Assembly: GCA_003483745.1 (NCBI GenBank)
Contig: DMYD01000009.1
Span: 1-11,593, forward strand
Direction: 5' to 3'
Length of the DNA: 11,593 nt
Source of the DNA: Roseburia sp.
GTDB taxonomy: Bacteria > Bacillota > Clostridia > Lachnospirales > Lachnospiraceae
Each line of letters opens with the position of its first letter. Within the stretch, counting starts at the first letter, position 1. Below are positions 1-6,632 of this stretch, piece by piece. Under the pieces are notes generated by a model. That model was not told the origin of the DNA. It saw only the letters and a program-made list of their open reading frames with translations, and did not search any database. The position numbers and the translations under genes were made by a program.

Positions 1-7
1 TCACTAA

Positions 8-58
8 CTAAATGACATTGAATTGGTTATAGTAATAGTTTTCTGCGGTTAAAGTCAT
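8..58 (-). pseudogene. Short 16-codon frame, possible decayed start of a phage-type PD-(D/E)XK nuclease gene
   Basis: Seen: downstream of the nitroreductase on the same strand there is a GGAG (65-68) six bases before an ATG at 58. It opens a frame reading MTLTAENYYYNQFNVI and then TAG at 8-10. In the next frame the following bases read MSFS and then stop. From memory, many Clostridia phage-type PD-(D/E)XK nuclease-like proteins begin with an LT-x-ENYYS segment followed about ten residues later by YMSVSQ. The in-frame LTAENYY plus the frame-shifted MSFS would fit such a start after a small deletion and a CAG-to-TAG change. This is an inference from a very short match. It could equally be a chance frame, or a real tiny leader peptide for a gene beyond the left edge. 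Confidence 0.3.
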
Positions 59-91
59 GATGTTCTCCATCTCTATCGGTATTACCGGCAG

Positions 92-616
92 CTATTTTAC
101 ATAATAAACATAGTTTTCTTTTCTTGGTGCCGGTGCATTGGCAGGTGCAGCTGCATATCCGATTGCACAATGCCCAATCCCTTCATAGTTGCCTTTAATG
201 CCAAGATCTGCAAGAATCTTCTTTCCAAAGTCCGACTCGAACTCTTCTTTTGCCCTATGAATCCAAATGCTGCCAAGACCCAGGCTTTCCGCTGCATTCA
301 TAAGATTTCCCATAACGAGGGATCCGTCATACTTATAGGTTGGTATGTCTTTGTCTGCAAGAACAATCAGAATAACCGGCGCTCCATAAAATGGATCTGT
401 CGCAGTCCCCATAATCTTTGCATTTTCTGCCGATAACCGGTCTCTTAATTCTTTGTTCGTTACGGCAATAATAATCGGACTCTGTCTTCCCATACCGGTC
501 GCCGCGTAGGTACCAGCCTTTACGATAGCCTGGATATCTTCTTCTGATACCATTCTTTCCCTGTCAAAATTTCTACAGCTTCTTCTTGTTTCCAATACTT
601 TTAATGTTTCGTTCAT
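92..616 (-). CDS. Nitroreductase family protein (FMN-dependent)
   Basis: A 174-residue single-domain flavoprotein of the nitroreductase superfamily, expected to be a cytoplasmic homodimer that binds FMN and uses NAD(P)H; the physiological substrate cannot be told from sequence. The N-terminal ETRRSCRNF (residues 9-17) is the family's phosphate-binding RRS-x-R-x-F motif. The GMGRQSPIIIAV segment, FYGAPVILIVLAD, the DGSLVMGNLMNAAESLGLGS helix and the C-terminal GHCAIGY are all typical of the fold. The start is set at 616 because GGAGG (625-629) lies eight bases upstream. The frame is open further back to 691, but that longer version would overlap the HNH gene and has no better start. It lies 53 bases after the HNH stop on the same strand, so it may be the last gene of the helicase operon or an independent housekeeping gene. 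No convincing terminator was seen on either side. Confidence 0.9.
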   Translation of the reverse strand: MNETLKVLETRRSCRNFDRERMVSEEDIQAIVKAGTYAATGMGRQSPIIIAVTNKELRDRLSAENAKIMGTATDPFYGAPVILIVLADKDIPTYKYDGSLVMGNLMNAAESLGLGSIWIHRAKEEFESDFGKKILADLGIKGNYEGIGHCAIGYAAAPANAPAPRKENYVYYVK

Positions 617-624
617 TGTGTTAT

Positions 625-629
625 CCTCC
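625..629 (-). promoter_or_regulatory. Ribosome binding site deciding the nitroreductase start
   Basis: GGAGG on the minus strand, eight bases before the ATG at 616. It supports the 174-residue form over the longer open frame that begins at 691 inside the HNH gene. Confidence 0.8.
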
Positions 630-669
630 ATTTCTATTGATTGGCTCAGATATTTGTTTTTCTTTCCCT

Positions 670-1764
670 TTACCACTCCTGAAATCCGCATAGCTTCGCC
701 GACTCATACACTGGTTTTAATATATTACCCAGCCTCTCTGGAAACTGCTTATCATCTAACCCCTCCACATAAAGACTATTTCGAACATCCATATTATTGA
801 TATGATATTTTGCGCATTCCTCAAACTTTGTTTTTGCAACCGGGTTATCGTCACAGATACGATAAGCTTTGTATTCTAACGCAGCCAAAGGTTTATAATA
901 CTCTTCCCACCTTGGAAGTTTGTTCCCCTTACTACTATTAATCGTTTTCGTCGTTGGACTGAGATTCCAAAGTTCATCATGTGCTACAAATTGCCATGGG
1001 ACAAAATGATCAATAGATATTTTTTCTTTTGACATGTTTATCTTTCCGTAAATATCTGTAATTGATGGATCCAACTCTATGAGCAGTTTCCAGTAACCTG
1101 TCACTTTCGTTAAATTGCGTTTTTTAGGTTTTGTCAACTTATCTGCAATACCAGGCACACTCGGATTCCGGTCCTGCAAATATTCGATCAGGTTGTAATT
1201 GACCCAGTCTTTTAGGATCTCTTTATTTCGAATCAGATACTCTACCCATTCATCGTTTACTTCCACCCTTGTATTAAGCTTTTGAAAATCCAGAAAATAA
1301 TAAAGCAGATGCTTCTGCCTGTTAATTTCTGCTATTTTGCTTTTGCCTGGAGCTTTCATCGCCGAATAAAATGGACTCTGCAGGCAATACGGAACATTGA
1401 CGATGAGTTTTTCTTTATATTTTTCTATCTTCACATTTTCTGTTGTTGTTAAAAATTCATAGAGCTTGTCTTCTCCCACTGTAGATGCCAGCTTATACTC
1501 TGAGGAAATATATCTTACTACCTCTTCCAGGTTGTCTGTCGTATTGCAGGGACCAAGCCTGAGATTAAATTCCGTTACCATATACCATGCGCGAACGATC
1601 ATTTCATCTAATAATTCATTATAAGTAAATGATGTTTTTTCCGCAGAAATCTTATTTAAAATTGCAAGCATCCAAAAGTATTTATAGCAATTTGATACTC
1701 TGTTACGATCAAACATCCGGCTCAGATAACCAATATTTAAATTGTCACTATATGGCAGATTCAT
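670..1764 (-). CDS. HNH endonuclease domain protein of the helicase/NUDIX cluster
   Basis: A 364-residue protein with a C-terminal HNH nuclease motif. Seen: ISIDHFVPW (249-257, catalytic Asp252-His253), then ELWNLSP with Asn267, then TINSSKGNKLP with Asn276, Lys279 and Asn281. This matches the DH...N...N-x-x-K-G pattern of one-metal HNH nucleases. There are no paired cysteines of the zinc-stabilised subtype. The first 240 residues are mostly helical-looking and lack a named domain; the opening (LNIGYLSRMFDRN...CYKYFW) resembles a family of HNH proteins that I recall beside helicases of this type. Start: AAGGAG at 1773-1778, seven bases before the ATG. It lies 58 bases after the NUDIX stop and 53 before the nitroreductase start, consistent with an operon. 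Inferred role: a DNA-cutting effector or partner of the helicase, acting in the cytoplasm. The HNH assignment is firm; substrate and role are not known. Confidence 0.85.
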   Translation of the reverse strand: MNLPYSDNLNIGYLSRMFDRNRVSNCYKYFWMLAILNKISAEKTSFTYNELLDEMIVRAWYMVTEFNLRLGPCNTTDNLEEVVRYISSEYKLASTVGEDKLYEFLTTTENVKIEKYKEKLIVNVPYCLQSPFYSAMKAPGKSKIAEINRQKHLLYYFLDFQKLNTRVEVNDEWVEYLIRNKEILKDWVNYNLIEYLQDRNPSVPGIADKLTKPKKRNLTKVTGYWKLLIELDPSITDIYGKINMSKEKISIDHFVPWQFVAHDELWNLSPTTKTINSSKGNKLPRWEEYYKPLAALEYKAYRICDDNPVAKTKFEECAKYHINNMDVRNSLYVEGLDDKQFPERLGNILKPVYESAKLCGFQEW

Positions 1765-1772
1765 ACGACAGT

Positions 1773-1778
1773 CTCCTT
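1773..1778 (-). promoter_or_regulatory. Ribosome binding site of the HNH gene
   Basis: AAGGAG on the minus strand, eight bases from the ATG at 1764 when counted from its last G. It is strong and unambiguous, so the HNH protein begins MNLPYSD. Confidence 0.8.
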
Positions 1779-1822
1779 ACCTTTTACCATTTCTACTCAT
1801 GACTTAGATAATACCATACCTC

Positions 1823-2236
1823 TTAAGGATGATGTATCATCTCATCTCCAACTTTCTCAATCAGTGTTACATCCGCCGGCAGCCACTCCACCTCGCCTAA
1901 TTGTTCCCGCGTCAGCCATCTTGCCGCCTCATGTTCCTTTAGTACAAGCTCTCCTTTTACAATCTCACACCAAAAACAATCCATAGACATATGAAATGTT
2001 GGATAATCATATTCGATCGTATCTATGAGTTCTTCCACTTTAATTTCCGTGTCGAGTTCTTCCATAATCTCTCTTTTTAAGGCTTCTTTTGGAGTTTCGC
2101 CTTCTTCAATTTTGCCACCCGGAAATTCCCAGCCGCCTTTTAGATCTCCATAGCCTCTTTGCGTGGCAAAGATCATTGGCTCACCTTTTTCATTTGTTGC
2201 TTTTATAATAGCTGCAACCACTCTGATTACTTTCAT
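1823..2236 (-). CDS. NUDIX hydrolase, MutT-like (deoxy)nucleoside triphosphate pyrophosphohydrolase
   Basis: A 137-residue NUDIX protein, the usual size of MutT-type enzymes that hydrolyse NTPs or dNTPs to the monophosphate and pyrophosphate. The Nudix box starts at Gly41: G-K-I-E-E-G-E, seven residues, then REIMEE (55-60), which supplies the metal-binding glutamates. The usual Gly near the box end is Asp62 (EELDTEI), a variant I recall in this MutT-like subgroup. GGWEFPGG before the box and EHEAARWLTREQL after it are also MutT-like. The MKVIRVVAAII start at 2236 was chosen because it matches family starts and has GGAG with five-base spacing. An ATG at 2251 and a TTG at 2272 are in frame upstream and cannot be excluded. 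It sits between the helicase (70 bases after its stop) and the HNH gene. It could sanitise or deplete nucleotides, or remove a nucleotide signal, during helicase action; that is inference. Confidence 0.92.
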   Translation of the reverse strand: MKVIRVVAAIIKATNEKGEPMIFATQRGYGDLKGGWEFPGGKIEEGETPKEALKREIMEELDTEIKVEELIDTIEYDYPTFHMSMDCFWCEIVKGELVLKEHEAARWLTREQLGEVEWLPADVTLIEKVGDEMIHHP

Positions 2237-2306
2237 ACACTCTCCGTTCATCTTTATTTTCCTGTTTATCAATAATAAATTGTATATTCTGCAAACATAT
2301 CATAAA

Positions 2307-5288
2307 TTACGCATTGACAATATATTCATAAATATCTTCCCGAACCGGTACATCAAGGATCCACTCTATCTCAACAGCTGTTTTCTCCGTATTTGCCATC
2401 GTAAACTCTTTTGCATTTCCACTGGCTGTCATGTGTCCGAGATAATAAAACTCTTTGGAAATCTTATCATCCTTATTTTTTCGGACAAACAATTCCACCT
2501 GGATTCCTCTTTCTTTTGCCCTGAGAAAATTCTGTACATCTTCGGACTGCATACTTCTTCCCGATTTGGAAATCGCGATCAAGCGGTCTCGAAAGCCCGG
2601 AACAAAATGGTCTTCGTATCTTGTGGTATCGCTGATATTCTCCGCTTTATCGTAATTGATAAACACCGGAAAAGTCTTCGTCTTTTTATCAAACTTATAG
2701 CCACCAATATTCAATGGCACCTCATTTTGCTCCCAATTAAGAAGGCGGCAGACATCCTCATATGTATATTTCTGGTACAACACCAAATCTGTCTGCTCGT
2801 AAGTCTTACTGTAGTCTCTCTTATAACGGCCGATTCCAAAATCCACAAGTTCTTTTAAAATATTATAAAAATCATTGTTGGCAAGCATCTTGGTAAAGGA
2901 TTTGGTTGGTTTATAATCCGAATCATCTTTCTCGATAAAAACACACTGCGCATACGTTTTCTTTCCCGATCCTGCTGGAAATTCATTTGTCATAACATGA
3001 ATGATGTTCTCCTGCTGATCTTTACTCATCACTTTTCCATATGCTTTCAGATCATTCTCTAATCCTGCAAACAAACCAATCTTTGAAATGCTCCGCGTAT
3101 ATACTAACATTCTTTTTAGCAGCTGTAACTCCTGAATTCTTTTACCACTTGCTAACTTCTTTGAAACAAACTCAATGACCTTTTCTTCATCTTCCGATAA
3201 GCGAATGGTATATTCCTTCTCATATTTCACAAGAAATTTATAATAAGAACCAAGACTATTATTATCAAAAATACGAATGACATCCATCTCTCCATAATCA
3301 TCAAAATCACGGAGTGTCGGAATTCTTCCAAGTTTATTTTTCAGGTTGTTATAATTTTCCTTAATAAGCTTAATGTCACTAAAATTTGCATTATCAACGG
3401 ATGAAAATATTCTTTTCCTGCTTATTTCATCAAAATGAACGGTGGATGCTCCAGGAATTACCCTTCCGCCTTCCATAACATATCTCCGGATATTATCCTT
3501 GTTATAGGTTCGGTCTCCAGATAACGCAATCGGAATCATAAAATTATTATTATAATTTCCAATAAAATCTAAAATAACTACATACTCTTTTCCACTGGCT
3601 TTTCTCAGTCCACGGCCTAGCTGCTGGATAAATACGATCGGTGACTGCGTCGGTCTTAGCATGATCACCTGATTTACTTCAACAATATCAACACCTTCGT
3701 TTAAAATTTCAACTGAAAAAATATAGTCTAACGGCTGTCTATTTTCTGAACTCTCATCCTCATTCATTGCCAGCCGCTCAAATGCATCCTGTCTTTCCTG
3801 TTCCGATGCACTGCCATTTAAGGCAACGGTCCTGAAATTTTTCCCGGTCGCCGGATTAACGATCTGATTGAACTTTGCGGACAGTTCCTCTGTTTCCTTT
3901 ATATTGCTGCAGAAAATCAGTCCCTTCACTTTATCGCCACTATACCCATAATAATCTGCCTGATTCACAATATGTCTCACACGCTCATCACTGGTAAGCA
4001 TGTTAAAATCTCTGGCTGCTTCCTCATCTCCAATCATAGACAAATCCGTAATTCCAAAATAATGGAACGGACAAAGAAGATTCTCCTCCAATGCCTGCTG
4101 CAGTCGTATCTCGTATGCGATCTGGTAATTAAAAATCTCATAGACATTTCTGCCTTCCACGTTATCATCACGTTTATCCGGCGTCGCGGTCATTCCCAGC
4201 CATAACTTTGGCGTAAAATGACCCATGATTTTCTGGTAAGTATCCGCAGGAACATGATGTGCCTCATCCAAAACAATACAGTCAAATGCATCTTTCGCAT
4301 ATTGAAGCAGATGCTCATCTCGATTCAATGTCTGAACTGTCGCAAACACATAATCTGCTTCATATTCATAATAACCGGCACCAACAAGTCCCATAGATAC
4401 TGAGTTTGCAAATACCTTCTCATAAGATTTCCTGGTCTGTCTTGCAAGCTGCCCTCTGTGGACTAAAAAGAGAACTCTCCGAAAACCAAGTTCGCGCATT
4501 GCAAATGCAGAGGCATATGTTTTTCCTGTTCCGGTGGCAGAAATAAGAAGCGCCCGTTTCTCCCCTGCTGCAAGAATTTTTTTCAGATTTGTGATAAACC
4601 CAACCTGCATACTGTTCGGCTGTAACGTATATTTTTCAATTGACGTTATCTCATCTAATTTTGCAGCTTCTCTCTGATGTTTTATGATCTGATACCGTTC
4701 TTTATAATTTTTGTAAAAAGTATCAAACGATAAAGCATATGGTGAATTCCACAATTCTTTAAACTCCGCAACGATTTCTTTTGCCATCTCCCCCTGTTCG
4801 GTTGAGATCAACTTTGTATTCCATTCACGATTGCTGGTAAGCGCCGCGCTTGTAATATTCGAACTGCCAATAATGATCCGATAGATTTCGTCTTTTCTAA
4901 AAATATATCCCTTGGTATGAAACCCTTCGTTCGCTGCTTCCACATCGTACATTTTTAAAGTAATATTCGATAAATCATTCAGCTTTTTTAATGCCACAGG
5001 CTCACTGAAATTCAGATAATTTGTGGTTAAAATTTCCCCAGGAATATTTTTGTTTTCCAATTCTTTTAGTGTCTGAAGAAGCGGTGTGATGCCACTCATC
5101 GTGATAAATGCGACACTAATCTGAAACCTGTCACATTTCAAAAGCTCATCCTCAACGGATGAAAGCACCTTCTTTCCCTCTTTATGATTATTGGACACAA
5201 ACTGCGGTCGATAAAGGTTGTTAGATGCAACCGAACCATTTATATATGCAGTTTCAAATCCCAATCGTAACTCATCAACTTTACTCAT
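2307..5288 (-). CDS. PLD-like nuclease / SF2 DEAH helicase / DUF3427 fusion protein
   Basis: A 993-residue multidomain protein. Residues about 40-185 form a PLD-like nuclease domain with a single HKD-type motif: HTKGYIF (His124, Lys126) followed by GSSNIT (141-146). Residues about 220-580 are an SF2 helicase core: Walker A SATGTGKT (250-257), DEAH (341-344), GMTATP (365-370), and motif VI QQLGRGLRK (555-563) with its arginine fingers. Residues about 640-993 match my recollection of DUF3427. Their last 150 residues carry a HFVPGFRDRL...LFVRKNK...FYYLG pattern that looks like a separate, possibly DNA-recognising, module. All core catalytic residues are present and no frameshift is visible. The start at 5288 has AGGAG five bases upstream. 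PLD-SF2 helicase fusions are linked to restriction and phage defence in other bacteria. The expected activity is ATP-driven DNA translocation or unwinding coupled to cleavage. First gene of the operon, with its own promoter (5363-5391). Confidence 0.93.
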   Translation of the reverse strand: MSKVDELRLGFETAYINGSVASNNLYRPQFVSNNHKEGKKVLSSVEDELLKCDRFQISVAFITMSGITPLLQTLKELENKNIPGEILTTNYLNFSEPVALKKLNDLSNITLKMYDVEAANEGFHTKGYIFRKDEIYRIIIGSSNITSAALTSNREWNTKLISTEQGEMAKEIVAEFKELWNSPYALSFDTFYKNYKERYQIIKHQREAAKLDEITSIEKYTLQPNSMQVGFITNLKKILAAGEKRALLISATGTGKTYASAFAMRELGFRRVLFLVHRGQLARQTRKSYEKVFANSVSMGLVGAGYYEYEADYVFATVQTLNRDEHLLQYAKDAFDCIVLDEAHHVPADTYQKIMGHFTPKLWLGMTATPDKRDDNVEGRNVYEIFNYQIAYEIRLQQALEENLLCPFHYFGITDLSMIGDEEAARDFNMLTSDERVRHIVNQADYYGYSGDKVKGLIFCSNIKETEELSAKFNQIVNPATGKNFRTVALNGSASEQERQDAFERLAMNEDESSENRQPLDYIFSVEILNEGVDIVEVNQVIMLRPTQSPIVFIQQLGRGLRKASGKEYVVILDFIGNYNNNFMIPIALSGDRTYNKDNIRRYVMEGGRVIPGASTVHFDEISRKRIFSSVDNANFSDIKLIKENYNNLKNKLGRIPTLRDFDDYGEMDVIRIFDNNSLGSYYKFLVKYEKEYTIRLSEDEEKVIEFVSKKLASGKRIQELQLLKRMLVYTRSISKIGLFAGLENDLKAYGKVMSKDQQENIIHVMTNEFPAGSGKKTYAQCVFIEKDDSDYKPTKSFTKMLANNDFYNILKELVDFGIGRYKRDYSKTYEQTDLVLYQKYTYEDVCRLLNWEQNEVPLNIGGYKFDKKTKTFPVFINYDKAENISDTTRYEDHFVPGFRDRLIAISKSGRSMQSEDVQNFLRAKERGIQVELFVRKNKDDKISKEFYYLGHMTASGNAKEFTMANTEKTAVEIEWILDVPVREDIYEYIVNA

Positions 5289-5293
5289 TTTTT

Positions 5294-5298
5294 CTCCT
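5294..5298 (-). promoter_or_regulatory. Ribosome binding site of the helicase gene
   Basis: AGGAG on the minus strand, followed by five adenines and the ATG at 5288. This supports the chosen start and strong translation. Confidence 0.75.
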
Positions 5299-5362
5299 GA
5301 TACTGCCAGTTACCAAACCAACAGCTTTACCAATGAAACATTCTCAAAAATACACTACATCC

Positions 5363-5391
5363 AGTATATTCTTTATTACAAATGTTTTCAA
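5363..5391 (-). promoter_or_regulatory. Sigma-A-type promoter of the helicase-NUDIX-HNH operon
   Basis: Read on the minus strand: TTGAAA (5386-5391), a 17-base AT-rich spacer, then TATACT (5363-5368). Both hexamers are one mismatch from consensus and the spacing is ideal. Transcription would start near 5356, leaving a leader of about 65-70 bases before the helicase ATG. The -35 box lies inside a perfect inverted repeat (5381-5399). Confidence 0.7.
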
Positions 5392-5399
5392 CAAACATT
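5381..5399. repeat. Perfect 7-5-7 inverted repeat over the helicase -35 box (candidate operator)
   Basis: AATGTTT (5381-5387), spacer TCAAC, AAACATT (5393-5399). The arms are exact reverse complements and the repeat covers the whole -35 hexamer of the leftward promoter. A dimeric repressor bound here would block RNA polymerase. No regulator gene is encoded next to it, and the sequence does not match an operator that I know. A chance palindrome in an AT-rich region is possible. Confidence 0.45.
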
Positions 5400-5423
5400 C
5401 CCCGAATTCTCCATCAACTTTTC

Positions 5424-5452
5424 TTGATTTGTGAAATTGTTAATGTTATCAT
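5424..5452 (+). promoter_or_regulatory. Promoter of the malic enzyme operon (extended -10)
   Basis: TTGATT (5424-5429), a 17-base spacer, then TATCAT (5447-5452), preceded by a TG one base upstream (an extended -10, TGTTATCAT). The transcription start would fall near 5459, about 28 bases before the malic enzyme ATG. The two divergent -35 boxes are only 32 bases apart, so the two operons could influence one another. Confidence 0.7.
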
Positions 5453-5471
5453 AAATGAAAACAAGGATAAC

Positions 5472-5478
5472 AGGAGAG
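5472..5478 (+). promoter_or_regulatory. Ribosome binding site of malic enzyme
   Basis: AGGAGAG, eight bases before the ATG at 5487. The frame is open upstream to 5382, but that stretch spans the promoter and is not part of the protein, so the site fixes the start. Confidence 0.85.
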
Positions 5479-5486
5479 ATTTTACT

Positions 5487-6632
5487 ATGGAAAATAAAGC
5501 ATTAGAGATGCATAAACAGTGGAACGGTAAATTAGAGACCGTTGCCAAATCAAAAGTAAAGAGCCGCGAAGATCTTGCGATCGCCTATACACCGGGTGTT
5601 GCTGAACCTTGTAAGGTCATTGCCAAAGATCCTGAGGCAGCTTATACATATACCATGAAAGCCAACACCGTTGCTGTTGTTTCCGATGGAAGTGCTGTAT
5701 TAGGCCTCGGCAATATCGGTGCATACGCAGCGATGCCGGTTATGGAGGGCAAATGCGTATTATTTAAAGAATTCGGTAATGTCAACGCCGTTCCAATCTG
5801 CTTAGACACACAGGATACCGAAGAAATCATTGCAACTGTCAAAAATATTGCACCGGCGTTCGGCGGTATCAACTTAGAGGATATCTCCGCACCGCGCTGC
5901 TTTGAGATTGAGGAACGTTTAAAAGAAATGCTCGACATACCGGTATTCCATGATGATCAGCACGGTACTGCCATCGTGGTACTTGCAGGTATCATCAATG
6001 CGTTAAAAGTGACTGGCAAGAAAAAAGAGGACTGCCGTGTTGTCGTAAACGGTGCAGGTTCTGCGGGTGTTGCCATTACCAAATTGCTTTTAACATATGG
6101 TTTTAAAAATGTGATCATGTGTGACCGTGAAGGAATCATCGGAAAAGATTATCCAAACTTAAACTGGATGCAGCAGAAAATGACCGAAGTGACAAACCTT
6201 GCAAACGAGCATGGAACACTTGCCGATGCATTAAAAGGTGCTGATATTTTCGTCGGCGTTTCCGCACCAAACATTGTAACACCGGAGATGGTATCTTCCA
6301 TGAACCATGACTCCATCCTGTTTGCAATGGCAAATCCGGTACCGGAGATCATGCCGGATGTTGCAAAAGCTGCCGGTGCCCGCGTGGTCGGAACCGGAAG
6401 AAGCGACTTCCCGAATCAGGTCAACAACGTTGTTGCCTTCCCTGGTATCTTCAAAGGCGCCTTAGAAGGACGTGCCACACAGATCACAGAAGAAATGAAA
6501 CTTGCCGCTGCAGAAGCGATCGCAGGTCTTGTTTCCGAAGATCAGTTATGCGACGAATTTATCATGCCAGAAGCTTTTGACCCGCGTGTCGCAGAAGTTG
6601 TAAGCGAAGCTGTCAAATCCCATATCAAATGA
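5487..6632 (+). CDS. NAD(P)-dependent malic enzyme, short bacterial form
   Basis: A 381-residue malic enzyme that oxidatively decarboxylates malate to pyruvate and CO2, producing NADH or NADPH in the cytoplasm. The length is that of the short bacterial class without a phosphotransacetylase extension. Motifs: AYTPGVAEPC (33-42) with catalytic Tyr34; PMEGKCVLFKEF (84-95) with the likely catalytic Lys89; metal ligands in LEDISAPRCFEIE (Glu131, Asp132) and FHDDQHGTA (Asp156, Asp157); the Rossmann loop NGAGSAG (188-194) with CDREG at the end of the second strand; MANPVPEI; and SDFPNQVNN. Cofactor choice cannot be decided from sequence. It is the first gene of a plus-strand operon, and its stop overlaps the next start (ATGA at 6629-6632). 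In an anaerobic gut fermenter it would link the C4 dicarboxylate pool to pyruvate and supply reduced cofactor. Confidence 0.95.
   Translation: MENKALEMHKQWNGKLETVAKSKVKSREDLAIAYTPGVAEPCKVIAKDPEAAYTYTMKANTVAVVSDGSAVLGLGNIGAYAAMPVMEGKCVLFKEFGNVNAVPICLDTQDTEEIIATVKNIAPAFGGINLEDISAPRCFEIEERLKEMLDIPVFHDDQHGTAIVVLAGIINALKVTGKKKEDCRVVVNGAGSAGVAITKLLLTYGFKNVIMCDREGIIGKDYPNLNWMQQKMTEVTNLANEHGTLADALKGADIFVGVSAPNIVTPEMVSSMNHDSILFAMANPVPEIMPDVAKAAGARVVGTGRSDFPNQVNNVVAFPGIFKGALEGRATQITEEMKLAAAEAIAGLVSEDQLCDEFIMPEAFDPRVAEVVSEAVKSHIK

Noticed and set aside
77..87. CGGTATTACCG palindrome just after the nitroreductase gene
   Set aside because: The arms are five bases with a one-base centre, so it cannot form a hairpin terminator, and there is no T-run.
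617..691. Longer nitroreductase beginning inside the HNH gene
   Set aside because: The extra residues do not match the family, and a GGAGG precedes the internal ATG at 616.
2163..2858. 231-codon open frame on the plus strand
   Set aside because: It lies antisense to the helicase end and the NUDIX gene, both with clear catalytic motifs. Its translation is low complexity and it has no ribosome site or family resemblance.
5382..5486. Upstream in-frame extension of malic enzyme
   Set aside because: It would start upstream of the promoter and include both promoter boxes, and it has no ribosome site. The start at 5487 has a strong one and fits the family length.
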